A stretch of 38,095 bases of DNA from Paludibacteraceae bacterium (GTDB taxonomy: Bacteria > Bacteroidota > Bacteroidia > Bacteroidales > Paludibacteraceae): positions 1 to 38,095 of the forward strand of contig JAGCWQ010000195.1 of the NCBI GenBank assembly GCA_017961765.1, read 5' to 3'. Positions 16,139 to 24,711 of this stretch are shown here, piece after piece. Within the stretch, counting starts at the first letter, position 1; every line of letters starts with the position of its first letter. The notes under the pieces were generated by a model. It had not been told where the DNA came from. It ran no database searches and saw only the letters and a list, made by a program, of their open reading frames with translations. Position numbers and translations under genes: made by a program.

Positions 16139-16591
16139 ATGGTAAAATTTCGGATTTTCTTTATGTTTGAGGATTTTGGGAAAGAACAGTTGTCGGTTGC
16201 ACTGGATAAATTTAAGATGGAGGCACTCATTTTTGGCATCGTTGTGATGGCTTTTGTTCTCTATTCTGTTTTCGATCGGGATTCGGCGGTCTCTCTCTTT
16301 GATATGGGTTATTGTCTAGTGCCCTATTTGATGGCTTGGTTTTATTGCGAAGAGAACATTTCAAAGTCAAAAGTGCTATATGGTTTGGCGTGGGGTATGG
16401 CTTCCCTCTATTTTCTTGTTTTGTTGTTGTTGGAATCGGAGTTGGGCGTCATGCTTTTTTCTTTTCGAGACATGGTGCCTCTGCTACTTTCATTAGTTGC
16501 TCTTTTGATCGTCACTTTTTTCAAGGGAAATCGGGTGGTGCGTTACCTGCTCTTGGCCTTATCCTTAGTTGGGCTTATTTTATATGCCTAA
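16139..16591 (+). CDS. Small integral membrane protein, unknown function
   Basis: The 150-residue frame has a short charged N-terminus (FEDFGKEQLSVALDKFKM) and then four hydrophobic segments, near residues 28-44, 52-68, 77-100 and 108-149, the last being split. No catalytic or transport motif is visible and I do not recognise the family. The start is uncertain: ATG 16139, ATG 16163 and ATG 16217 are all in frame, and the first lies only 6 bases after a T-run. A TATGTTTG at 16162-16169 could be a -7 element, which would favour the 16217 start. A coding role is likely but not certain. Confidence 0.6.
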   Translation: MVKFRIFFMFEDFGKEQLSVALDKFKMEALIFGIVVMAFVLYSVFDRDSAVSLFDMGYCLVPYLMAWFYCEENISKSKVLYGLAWGMASLYFLVLLLLESELGVMLFSFRDMVPLLLSLVALLIVTFFKGNRVVRYLLLALSLVGLILYA

Positions 16592-16983
16592 CTCATAAAG
16601 GAAGACAAATATATGGAACTCTCTGTCGTAGGAGAAGAGTTTGGAATAAAATTTGCAGTTTAGTACAAAATGATTTGGTAAATCTTTTTGAGTATAGTTA
16701 TACCTCTTTTCGAAGTGTTTTTTTGAGGGTTTGGAGAAGTATTTAAAGTGTGCATTTGGAAAGGATAAACTAAGTAAATCCTGAAAATTCAGAATGCAAG
16801 TGCTTGATAGTATGACTCGTGGTTTGTTTTTTGAAATGCGAGAGGGGCGGAACTCGCTTGGAAAGATAATTTGCTGCATCATATAAAGATATACATTGAG
16901 ATATTGACTGGCTGAGCTATGGAGTGAGGCCGGAAATAGTTTCTTTGGTAGTCCTTTTTTGTCATTTATTAATTTAATACAAT
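16592..16983. other. Intergenic region upstream of the cellulase
   Basis: Nothing here supports a gene; the open frames are under 25 codons. Two tiny inverted repeats are present (GTATA/TATAC near 16694 and CTGAA/TTCAG near 16781). No consensus promoter was found for the cellulase, which may mean an activator-dependent promoter. Confidence 0.4.
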
Positions 16984-19722
16984 ATGAAAAACACATTAAG
17001 AAAAGGTTGTCTTGGTGCTCTTTTTTTCATGTCGGCAGTCTCTGGGTATTCTCAGATAAAGGTGCAGGCAGAAGATTACGTTGAGGCAAAGAGTGGAGGT
17101 ACGAAAATCGCCACAGAGAATGACGGTGCTACGGTCGGTTTTTTCGATGAGATGGGAGAAACTATGACCTATGAGGTGGACATTCCCAAAGCAGGTCTTT
17201 ATCAGATTTCCTTTAAGTATTTGTCGGGAAAAGATGGTACATTGAGAATTGAAACGGGTGATGGGGCTTATGCTATTTGTCAGACAAAAGCTTATCAAAC
17301 ATCTGGAAATTGGTGGGAACTCCCATTGAATAATTGGCCGATGTTCCCTGTGGAAGAGAGCGCACTTTTCTATTTTAAGGAAGGAAAGCAGAAGTTTAAA
17401 GCTGTCAATAGAAACGCGGGTTTGAATCTTGACTATTTCGAGTTGCATCAATCCTCTTCGACGGATGCTAAGGTGGCTACCCTCAAGACGAGTGTTTCCA
17501 AGTTGACGCTATTGCCATACGACAAGCAAGAAATTATAGTCTATACGTATAATGCAGCTAATGAACCTTTGGCTGCCAAATGTACTTGGTCTTCCAATGT
17601 GAAGAACGGAGTCTATGAGGCTGGAGCTTCGGAGGCGACAGATGTTGTGACGGTTTCGGCAGACGGCGTGGAGAAGTCTATAAATGTCAAAGTGGTGAAG
17701 CCAACCAAAAAGAAGGAGTTCGTGGTCTCTAAGCACGGAAGCCTCAATACAAAAGATGGTGCCGTTCGTGACCAAAGTGGCAACAAGGTGAGCCTTATGG
17801 GGCCAAGTTTCTTCTGGAGTTGTTCCGCTCCTCAGTGGTGGAAGAAAGAGACGGTCGATTATTTGGTTTCAAAGTACAATGTTCAGATTGTGCGCTTGCC
17901 TATCTCAATCGCTCCTGGTGACAATACGTGGGATAATCCTTCTGCAACATGGAATACGGACAACTATCTCCACAGCCCGGATTATACACGTGCGATGGTG
18001 GACGAAGTGGTTAAGGCGGCTATTGAGAATGATATTTATGTGATTATCGACTTCCACGAACACCATGCTGAGCATTGGGTGGATTTAGCAAACGACTTTT
18101 TCACCTATTTCGCAAAGAAGTGGGGTGACTATCCGAATGTGATGTATGAGATCTATAACGAGCCTATGACGGATAATGGAACCGTTGTCCAATATGCGAA
18201 GAAAGTTATCCCAACCATCCGTAATATTGACCCTGACAATGTCATCATTGTGGGTTCTACACAATACTCTCGTGAGCCGGATAATGTGACGGATGCAGGG
18301 CAGGGTTATAGCAATATCGCTTATACGTGGCACGGATACGTGGAGTGGGGCCATCAATCTGATTGGAATGGCAAATCTTCATGGAACAATGGTGTCCCTA
18401 TCGTTGTGACGGAGTGGGGTTTGAACTGGAGCAAAAACGATGGTGGCTTGTTGAATATCTATAGGGAGCGTTCTCTTATCAACTGTTTCTGGTCTATGAG
18501 TAATAAGGGCGGTGACGATGCTAAGTGGTCTATCTTGAAGGATAATTGCTTTAAAGTGTCTGATTGGTCTGACTCGGATATGACGGAAAACGGAGCCTAC
18601 CTGTTGAGCGTCGCTCAAAGTTGGGTGAACTATAAGCCTGTCGTTTTGTCGGTAGATCCGGATGAACTTACTTTGTCGTTGTCTCCTGACAAGGTTATCT
18701 ATTTGCCTGAAAACGAGGTTTCTCTTGTGGCTGATGCTGAGGGTGGACTTGGCTCTTATACCTATAAATGGACAATCTCGTCTGGTGAGGGTGCGACTTT
18801 GTCGTCTGACAATGCCTCTAATACCAAGTTGACGGTTACGAAGGCCGGGACTTTCATCGTCTCTGTTTCTGTCTCTGATGGAGAGGACGAACAATCGGGC
18901 ACTGTGAAGATTGTGGTTTATCCAGAGGGTTGGGTAGATCCAGGATTGATTGATGACATTTCTGACAATGATAATATTAGCCGTTTGGGTGGAAAATGGG
19001 ATTCCTATGATGACTCAAAGCAGGTGGCTAACCGTCACTCTTCCATTACGAGTGCAGAAAAGTTGCCTTCAGACGGTGTGATCAAGGCTGAATTCTCCAT
19101 GGGTGACAAATGGCAGGGCGATGGCTGGACCAGCGATCCTTATTGTGGTGTGAGGTTGAGTATGCGTGGCGATGGCGAGCCAATGGATTTGAGTTCTTGC
19201 TCTAAAATTTCTTACCGTTACAAGGGTGCTGCCCACTCATTTAGGGTGGAGATGGGCTCTCAAACGGACGATGACTTCTATAGCTATTCTGTAAGCGAGG
19301 CAAGCGATTGGAAAACAGCTTCCATTAGTTGGGGTAGCATGAAGCAAGATCCTTCTTGGGGTGTTGATGTAGAGTTGGACAAGACGGATATTGTTAAGTT
19401 CAGTTGGCAGTTGAAGGGCGAAATCGGTAGCGGTTCTTTGTTGATTGACGACGTGACTTGCGAGGGAGGTCAATTCCTTGTTTCAGCACCGGATGCTTTG
19501 GCCGAGAATGCTACGATGTCTGTTTATCCTAATCCTGCTGAAAACGGACGTTGTCAGTTGCTCGTCTCTGAGCGTACGAAGATTGATGTCTTCTCTGCAA
19601 CAGGTTGTTTGGTGAAGTCATTTGTAGCGCTTCCTCTCTTTGATAATGAGATTCAATTCCCATCATCAGGAGTTTATTTGGTGAAGTCGGCTACCTCGGT
19701 AATTCGTGTCATAGTGAAGTAA
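16984..19722 (+). CDS. Secreted GH5 endoglucanase with CBM6-like and C-terminal binding modules, T9SS type A sorting domain
   Basis: The 912-residue modular protein starts with a signal peptide (1 to about 24, ending VSGYSQ). A CBM6/35-like module (about 25-155, IKVQAEDY... LDYFELH) and an Ig-like stretch (about 160-240) follow. The GH5 catalytic barrel (about 245-550) has the acid/base Glu393 in YNEPM and the nucleophile Glu477 in VVTEWG, plus IIDFHEHHA. A PKD-like module (about 550-646, ending VKIVVYP) and a beta-sandwich binding module like CBM11/CIA30 (about 648-830) come next. The end (about 838-912) is a T9SS type A domain: VYPNPA and a final VIRVIVK. It should be exported by the T9SS and act on cellulose or beta-glucan at the surface or outside. 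It is monocistronic. Confidence 0.92.
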   Translation: MKNTLRKGCLGALFFMSAVSGYSQIKVQAEDYVEAKSGGTKIATENDGATVGFFDEMGETMTYEVDIPKAGLYQISFKYLSGKDGTLRIETGDGAYAICQTKAYQTSGNWWELPLNNWPMFPVEESALFYFKEGKQKFKAVNRNAGLNLDYFELHQSSSTDAKVATLKTSVSKLTLLPYDKQEIIVYTYNAANEPLAAKCTWSSNVKNGVYEAGASEATDVVTVSADGVEKSINVKVVKPTKKKEFVVSKHGSLNTKDGAVRDQSGNKVSLMGPSFFWSCSAPQWWKKETVDYLVSKYNVQIVRLPISIAPGDNTWDNPSATWNTDNYLHSPDYTRAMVDEVVKAAIENDIYVIIDFHEHHAEHWVDLANDFFTYFAKKWGDYPNVMYEIYNEPMTDNGTVVQYAKKVIPTIRNIDPDNVIIVGSTQYSREPDNVTDAGQGYSNIAYTWHGYVEWGHQSDWNGKSSWNNGVPIVVTEWGLNWSKNDGGLLNIYRERSLINCFWSMSNKGGDDAKWSILKDNCFKVSDWSDSDMTENGAYLLSVAQSWVNYKPVVLSVDPDELTLSLSPDKVIYLPENEVSLVADAEGGLGSYTYKWTISSGEGATLSSDNASNTKLTVTKAGTFIVSVSVSDGEDEQSGTVKIVVYPEGWVDPGLIDDISDNDNISRLGGKWDSYDDSKQVANRHSSITSAEKLPSDGVIKAEFSMGDKWQGDGWTSDPYCGVRLSMRGDGEPMDLSSCSKISYRYKGAAHSFRVEMGSQTDDDFYSYSVSEASDWKTASISWGSMKQDPSWGVDVELDKTDIVKFSWQLKGEIGSGSLLIDDVTCEGGQFLVSAPDALAENATMSVYPNPAENGRCQLLVSERTKIDVFSATGCLVKSFVALPLFDNEIQFPSSGVYLVKSATSVIRVIVK

Positions 19723-19753
19723 TTCTTTTTAAGAAAATAATAAAACACGGAAG

Positions 19754-19784
19754 AGGGTGTGTCGTCATGATGCACCCTTTTTTT
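19754..19784 (+). terminator. Rho-independent terminator of the cellulase gene
   Basis: AGGGTGTGTC (19754-19763) pairs with GATGCACCCT (19769-19778), a 10-bp stem with two G-T pairs around GTCAT. Ts run from 19778 to 19784. Confidence 0.85.
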
Positions 19785-20080
19785 GTGCCTATGGGTTGGA
19801 ATAATATCTTTTCGTGAGACGAATGTTCTATGTTGAGAGGGATTTGCTGCATAGGGCAAAAAGCAAGCTGCAATACTCCTTGGAACCTCATGGGTAGATG
19901 TTGATTTTTCTCTATTCGGAAATGGATTGCAATTGGCAGGCTGAGAGTTACGTCTCTGGAGAAACTCATATGTTTTTTCCCTTGATTGGTGGATTAAACG
20001 GCACAGCCTCGGATCATCCTTGCATTAGAATGGTCTGATAGAAGGAAATGATGTGAACGAGATGGAACTACTTCTGTACG
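19785..20080. other. Intergenic region between convergent genes
   Basis: About 300 bases lie between the cellulase terminator and the end of the minus-strand BspA-like gene. I see no ORF, promoter or strong hairpin with support here. Confidence 0.4.
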
Positions 20081-21685
20081 TTAAAATTCCAATTTGTTCT
20101 TGAACTTGTTTTCGTCATCTTCGGCATAAGGGGTTTGAGTCCCGATAAATGCGTTTTTCTCAATCTCTGTGAGGGTGGAGGGTAACTCTATTTTGTTGAG
20201 GTTGATGCACTTATAGAAGGCGAGATTGCCGATTGAGGTCACCCCCTCCGGAATGGTGACGTTGTTGAGACTGGTGCAACCGCTGAATGTGCCCATCGCT
20301 ATCTTTGTTATCCCCTTCGGAAGCGTGATTTCCTTTAGGTTCCGGCACATGCTGAAAGCACTATTTCCGATCTCTTGGACTTGGTCGGGTATAATGACTT
20401 GGTTTATGCCGTTGCAGTAGTAGAATGCAAATTTGCCGATTTCAACCAAGGTACTTGGCAATTCTATTTCGTTGATGGATTGACACTTGTGAAAAGCGTC
20501 GTCTTCTATTTTCAAGACTCCTTCCGGAACTTTGAATTTTGAACTCTCTTTGCTTTGCGGAAATTGAATGAGAATCTCCTTCGCTTTGTCATAGAGGACA
20601 CCCTCCTCGCTGCAGTATCGTTTGTTCTCCTTGCTTACGGAAAAGGTCTTTAGCTTGTCGCAACCATTGAAAGCGAGGTCGCCGATTTTCTCCACCTTAG
20701 GGGTGATATCCATTCTGGATATGCTAGAACATTGATAGAAGGCATATTCTCCGATTTTGGTGACGTGGCTGGGGATGTTTATCTTTTTGAGAGCCGTGCA
20801 ACCGAAGAAGGTCCCATCTGGTATTCCCGTCAAGTTGTTTGGTAACTTGCACTCTTTCAGGCTTTCGCATTCATGGAATATCCGTTCCCCCATTTTTTCA
20901 ATGCTGTTGGGTAATGTGATGGATTGTAGGTGTATGCATTTGGAGAATGCTCCGTCTCCGATTTTTTTGATTCCGTTGCGAAGTTTGATTACTTCGAGTT
21001 TCTCGCATTCGAAAAATGCATATTCTCCGATTTCTGATATTTTTCTCGGCAGGTTGATCTTCTCCAAACTGTGGCACCGATAGAATGTGTTGGCTCCGAT
21101 TTCAGTAATGTTGTTCGGCAGGTGGGTTATCTTGAGTTTGTGGCAATCGTAAAAGGCTCCCGAACCGAGGGTTTTTATGCGGTTGGAGAGGAAAACCTCC
21201 TCCAATTTTCCACAGAAGGCAAATGCGTCCTCTCCAATTTCTGTCAATCCTTTCGGAAGAGCGGCTCTCTCCAAGTTGTTGCAGTCGTAAAAAGCCTTAT
21301 GTCCTATGCTGGTCACCTTTTCTGGAATCTCGATCTCTTGAAGTTTCAAGGCATCTTCAAAGGCATGGTTCCCAATCTTTTCTATTGTTGAAGGAAGCTT
21401 TATGGATGTGAGTTGGTCGCACCGAATAAAGGCACTGTCACTGATTTCTGTGACGGTGTACTCTTTCCCTTGGTAGGATATGCTGGAGGGAATCTGCACT
21501 GTTGCAGAGGTCTCTTTTCTTATTCCATTGCAGGCAACTCCTACTTCTTGATCGGAAAGGGTGATATAGGTGATGGCTATCCCTTCTTGATTTGGAACGG
21601 AAAAGGTTTTTGATGACAATTCTATAGGAAAGAGGATTAGGGAAAGTAATCCTAGGAGAAGATGTTTTTTTGTCATGTTTTCCAT
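20081..21685 (-). CDS. BspA-like leucine-rich repeat surface protein
   Basis: The 534-residue protein has a signal peptide (about residues 4-25, TKKHLLLGLLSLILF). A short Ig-like start follows (residues about 26-80), then LRR_5/BspA repeats from about residue 80 to 515. Each repeat is 23 residues, of the form xIGxxAFYxCxxLxxIxLPxxL; examples are SIGHKAFYDCNNLE and EIGEYAFFECEKLE. A divergent insertion (about 345-385, VSKENKRYCSEEGVLYDKAKE) is the usual BspA interruption. Such proteins bind host or bacterial surface ligands. It ends KFKNKLEF and lacks a recognisable T9SS sorting domain or lipobox, so its attachment is unclear. Starts at 21685 (MENM) or 21676 (MTKK) are both possible. Confidence 0.88.
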   Translation of the reverse strand: MENMTKKHLLLGLLSLILFPIELSSKTFSVPNQEGIAITYITLSDQEVGVACNGIRKETSATVQIPSSISYQGKEYTVTEISDSAFIRCDQLTSIKLPSTIEKIGNHAFEDALKLQEIEIPEKVTSIGHKAFYDCNNLERAALPKGLTEIGEDAFAFCGKLEEVFLSNRIKTLGSGAFYDCHKLKITHLPNNITEIGANTFYRCHSLEKINLPRKISEIGEYAFFECEKLEVIKLRNGIKKIGDGAFSKCIHLQSITLPNSIEKMGERIFHECESLKECKLPNNLTGIPDGTFFGCTALKKINIPSHVTKIGEYAFYQCSSISRMDITPKVEKIGDLAFNGCDKLKTFSVSKENKRYCSEEGVLYDKAKEILIQFPQSKESSKFKVPEGVLKIEDDAFHKCQSINEIELPSTLVEIGKFAFYYCNGINQVIIPDQVQEIGNSAFSMCRNLKEITLPKGITKIAMGTFSGCTSLNNVTIPEGVTSIGNLAFYKCINLNKIELPSTLTEIEKNAFIGTQTPYAEDDENKFKNKLEF

Positions 21686-21759
21686 GGTAGTGATGTTTAT
21701 TTCTTGCGCATTCCAAAATTTCTATTGAAGAAAATCGTGATTGGATTTCATTGCGTTGC

Positions 21760-21790
21760 CAAAAATAACTAATTGTTTGAATTTTTTAAA
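21760..21790 (-). promoter_or_regulatory. Promoter of the BspA-like gene
   Basis: On the minus strand, TTTA (21790-21787), 19 bases, TATTTTTG (21767-21760). The -7 element is perfect and the -33 matches 3/4. The leader is about 70 bases. Confidence 0.55.
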
Positions 21791-21917
21791 AATAAGTGGA
21801 TGATTTTATTGGGTAATGTGTTTGATTTTTCTTCGGGTAGAGGGTGGAGACTTTCCTCTCTAGATGTATGAACGGGGTGTAAGATGTGAAAAAATGAAAT
21901 AAAATATTTTCTTTTTA

Positions 21918-21948
21918 TTTGAATTTCCAAGTAAAAAAACTATATTCG
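21918..21948 (+). promoter_or_regulatory. Promoter of the YegP-like gene
   Basis: TTTG (21918-21921), 19 bases, TATATTCG (21941-21948), with one mismatch in the -7 element. The start site near 21954 leaves a leader of about 33 bases. Confidence 0.55.
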
Positions 21949-21986
21949 CTTAGAAATGAATTTAATTAACTTTAATACATAAAGAA

Positions 21987-22361
21987 ATGGGAAAATTTGT
22001 TATTGAAAAATCAAGTAATGACAAGTTCAAATTTAACTTGAAGGCTGGAAATAATGAGATTATTGCTACATCTCAAATGTATGCATCATTGGCAACTTGC
22101 AAAAATGGTATTGAAAGTGTAAGAAAAAATAGCATAGCTGCCGCAGTAGAAGATCAAACAGTTGAGGGCTTTGAAACTCAAAAGAATCCTAAATGGGAGA
22201 TTTATAAGGATGCTAAGGGCGAATTCCGTTTCCGTTTGAAAGCAACAAATGGTGAAATCATTGCAACAGGTGAAGGTTACAAGGCAAAGGCTGGATGCCT
22301 AAACGGCATTGAGTCTATTAAAAAGAATGCACCAGATGCAGAGCTTGTAGAGAACTTGTGA
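21987..22361 (+). CDS. Duplicated DUF1508 (YegP-like) protein
   Basis: The 124-residue protein is two tandem copies of the YegP/DUF1508 domain. Copy 1 (about 3-50) reads FVIEKSSNDKFKFNLKAGNN and ends KNGIESVRKNS; copy 2 (about 67-118) reads WEIYKDAKGEFRFRLKATNG and ends LNGIESIKKNAPDA. The second copy is closest to the family consensus and the first has drifted. The domain is small, all beta plus a helix, and of unknown biochemical role. It has its own promoter and terminator, so it is a single-gene unit. No signal peptide is seen, so it is cytoplasmic. Confidence 0.93.
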   Translation: MGKFVIEKSSNDKFKFNLKAGNNEIIATSQMYASLATCKNGIESVRKNSIAAAVEDQTVEGFETQKNPKWEIYKDAKGEFRFRLKATNGEIIATGEGYKAKAGCLNGIESIKKNAPDAELVENL

Positions 22362-22384
22362 TTAAACTAGAATAAGATGATGGG

Positions 22385-22410
22385 AAGGCGGTTTGAAAAA
22401 ATCGCCTTTT
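22385..22410 (+). terminator. Terminator after the YegP-like gene
   Basis: AAGGCGGTTT (22385-22394) pairs with AAATCGCCTT (22399-22408) around a GAAA tetraloop, with one G-T. Ts run to 22410. It abuts the stop of the convergent glycosyltransferase gene at 22411. Confidence 0.8.
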
Positions 22411-23529
22411 CTATTTTCTCTCTTCCTTATTTTGTAAGGCATCGTTTATGATGGAGAGCATGATTTTTTCTTCCTTTTCCCAACAAAACTCTTCGCAGGC
22501 TTTTTCGTATCGGCTGTGGTCGATCGGCGTGCGTAGTATCTCTTGGATGGTTTGGGCTAAGTATTCGGGTTCGTAGTGGGAGATGAGTGTGCCTGTCCCA
22601 TGGGTTCTGATGACGTTGGCTATCTCGGGAAAGTCGGTCGCCAAGAGGGGAACGTGCTGTTGCATATAGTCGAACACCCGGTTGGGCAGTGCATAGTAAT
22701 AGCTGAGGCCTTGCTTCTTGAGTAGGCATACGCCTAAGTCTGCCGAACGGGTATATTCGGACAATTCGTCGAAGGGTACGTGCCCTAAGAAGAAGATTCG
22801 GTCGGTCAGTCCCAAGGCTTCGCTCCGATTTTCCATTTCAGTCTTTACGTCTCCGTTACCAATGATGACGAGTACGGCGTTGTCAATCCATTTCATGGCG
22901 TCGATGAGCCATTCGATTCCTCTGCCCACATTGACTGCCCCTTGATAGAGTATGATTTTTTTGTCTCCGTAATTCAATCGATTACCTCTCCCTTTGTATT
23001 CTTTTTTGTTGGGAATGTTGCGAACCACGCCAAGGTGTATGTCGTAGCGTTTTTTGTAGTAGTCGGCAATGGATTGGCATACGGTGTAGCCGTGGCGGAT
23101 ATGAGGAAAGATCCAATCTTCCAGTTTCGTCCATACTCGCTTCACAAAGGGTCTGTTAACTACTTCCGGTACTTCGGGGAAGAGTTCGTGTAGGTCAACG
23201 GCGAAGCGTTTCCTTCTGATTTTGCTTGCCAGAAAATTGGCGAGGACCGTATCTGTATCGTTGGCGAGCATCAGGTCGCATGGGGCAAATAGAAGGTAAA
23301 AAAATAGACGCAAGTTGAATTCTCCGTAGAAGAGGAATCCTTTCTTGAAAAAGAGCGGAAGCCGTTTGGTGGAGTAGGGACGGGAGTAGGGATGGCAAGG
23401 CTTGTTTTGCGAGCCCACAACGGTCACGTCATAGCCATGGTTGTGGAGCGAGGTGGCCACCTTGTTGATTCGTTGGTCTCCCTCCAAATTGTTGGTTACG
23501 GTAATGATGATTCTCCCTTGGAATGTCAT
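22411..23529 (-). CDS. Glycosyltransferase, GT4 (GT-B fold) family
   Basis: The 372-residue protein has a two-domain GT-B layout. The acceptor half has IIITVTNNLEGDQRINKVA and VDLHELFPE. The donor half has KIILYQGAVNVGRGIEWLI, IIGNGDVKTEMEN, FFLGHVPFDELSEYTRSADLGV and ALPNRVFDYMQQHVPLL, the usual sugar-nucleotide binding pattern. It likely adds a sugar to a cell-surface polysaccharide or lipid. It overlaps the upstream flippase-like gene by 4 bases (ATGA), so the two are translationally coupled. No signal peptide is seen, so it works on the cytoplasmic face. The sugar specificity is unknown. Confidence 0.88.
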   Translation of the reverse strand: MTFQGRIIITVTNNLEGDQRINKVATSLHNHGYDVTVVGSQNKPCHPYSRPYSTKRLPLFFKKGFLFYGEFNLRLFFYLLFAPCDLMLANDTDTVLANFLASKIRRKRFAVDLHELFPEVPEVVNRPFVKRVWTKLEDWIFPHIRHGYTVCQSIADYYKKRYDIHLGVVRNIPNKKEYKGRGNRLNYGDKKIILYQGAVNVGRGIEWLIDAMKWIDNAVLVIIGNGDVKTEMENRSEALGLTDRIFFLGHVPFDELSEYTRSADLGVCLLKKQGLSYYYALPNRVFDYMQQHVPLLATDFPEIANVIRTHGTGTLISHYEPEYLAQTIQEILRTPIDHSRYEKACEEFCWEKEEKIMLSIINDALQNKEERK

Positions 23530-24539
23530 GGCTCTGCTTTTTTGTTCTTATTCTGGAGTAGGGAGAAGGCCAGGAAGCAGATGGCTCCGATGACCAAGAT
23601 CATCAGTGTTTGGGCTAAGTGGACGACGAATGCGAAAGTGAGAGCTTGCCCTCCCTCGATACCATAGAATTTCAAGCATTCGGAAGTTAGGAAGTGCCAT
23701 GCCCCGATGCCTCCTTGGACAGGGGCGACGATGCCCATGCTGCCGATGGCGAAAGTGGAGAGTCCCACACTTACGGAGAGTTCTTTCGTGAACTCGAATG
23801 CGTTGAAACTGAGATAGGTCATGTTGAAATAGAAGACCCAAATGATGAGCGTGTAGAGAATGAAGAGCGGCTTGTTCTTTACCTTGAAGAAGGTCTTGAT
23901 GCCGTCGGCTATGTTGTGGAGCATCTCCACGATTTTTTTGAATAGGGCGGAGCCAAGAATCTGTTTCCTGAACAAGAAAACCAATAGGGTGATAATGGCA
24001 AGCCCAGACCATAGGAAAGGGTTGCTTATGAGGTTTGTCAGGCTATCCCCGATGGTTGTGCCGGAGGCGAAGACTTGGGTGAACAAGTCTAATTGGGAAA
24101 AGACAGCTGCACCGACGAAGAGGAGCAGGACGATGAGGTCGAAGAAGCGTTCTGCAATGACCGTTCCCAATAGTGTGGAGAAGGGTATGCCGTCTGTCTT
24201 TTTTAGTACCCCGCAACGAGCCATCTCCCCGGCTCTCGGGATGAGGTAGTTGGCGAAGTAGCCGATCATGACGGCAATGTAGGAGGAACTCGCCTTAGGC
24301 GACTTGCCCAGAGGTTCGATGAGTTGATTCCAACGCAAGGCGCGGACGAAGTGGCTGAGCGCACCCAGAACGATGGAGATGAAGATCCACAAGAGATTGC
24401 ATTGTTTGAGCTCTTCCCGGATGACGGTCGGGTCTTGGTCTTTATATACTAAATAGAATATGAAGAAACTGAGAAACAGAGAACCTGCTATTTGTAAGAC
24501 TTTTTTGGCCTTTTCTTTTTTTGTTTTTTCTTTGCCCAT
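23526..24539 (-). CDS. Flippase-like / lysylphosphatidylglycerol synthase transmembrane family (UPF0104) protein
   Basis: The 337-residue protein has a very basic N-terminus (GKEKTKKEKAKK) and about eight hydrophobic segments. Family features include FVRALRWNQLI, YFANYLIPRAGEMARCGVLKK and GTVIAERFFDLIVLL in the first half, and GSMGIVAPVQGGIGAWHF near the C-terminus. These mark the membrane half of MprF and its stand-alone relatives, which are thought to move lipids across the inner membrane. It overlaps the following GT4 gene by 4 bases, which suggests the pair makes and flips a glycolipid. No aminoacyl-transfer domain is present. Confidence 0.88.
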   Translation of the reverse strand: MGKEKTKKEKAKKVLQIAGSLFLSFFIFYLVYKDQDPTVIREELKQCNLLWIFISIVLGALSHFVRALRWNQLIEPLGKSPKASSSYIAVMIGYFANYLIPRAGEMARCGVLKKTDGIPFSTLLGTVIAERFFDLIVLLLFVGAAVFSQLDLFTQVFASGTTIGDSLTNLISNPFLWSGLAIITLLVFLFRKQILGSALFKKIVEMLHNIADGIKTFFKVKNKPLFILYTLIIWVFYFNMTYLSFNAFEFTKELSVSVGLSTFAIGSMGIVAPVQGGIGAWHFLTSECLKFYGIEGGQALTFAFVVHLAQTLMILVIGAICFLAFSLLQNKNKKAEP

Positions 24540-24576
24540 CGCTGAATTCCGAGTGACTTTTGTGCTGCTACTAGGA

Positions 24577-24591
24577 TTGACCTAAGGTCAA
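24577..24591. promoter_or_regulatory. Perfect 15-bp palindrome in the flippase-GT4 leader
   Basis: TTGACCT, a central A, then AGGTCAA. It lies between the minus-strand promoter and its ATG, where a bound repressor would block transcription. A second palindrome, GTTGTACAAC, is at 24613-24622. The operator role is inferred. Confidence 0.45.
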
Positions 24592-24662
24592 GGCGTAGAG
24601 CCGACAATACACGTTGTACAACTATAATCAGTTACATAATGGAATGGAACCATTTGCTTTTG

Positions 24663-24694
24663 CAAATATAGTCAAAATATGTGTTTATAGGCAA
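24663..24694 (-). promoter_or_regulatory. Probable promoter of the flippase-GT4 operon
   Basis: TATATTTG (24670-24663) is a perfect -7 element. TTGC (24694-24691), 20 bases upstream, is a poor -33. The leader is about 118 bases. Confidence 0.5.
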
Positions 24695-24711
24695 TTTGTG
24701 GCATCGATATG

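Noticed and set aside
16895-16935. tRNA-like text (reverse complement reads ATAGCTCAGCC)
   Set aside because: No acceptor stem, anticodon arm or T-loop can be built around it.
19709-19969. 86-codon minus-strand ORF overlapping the cellulase 3' end
   Set aside because: It runs through the cellulase terminator hairpin and has no promoter or family resemblance.
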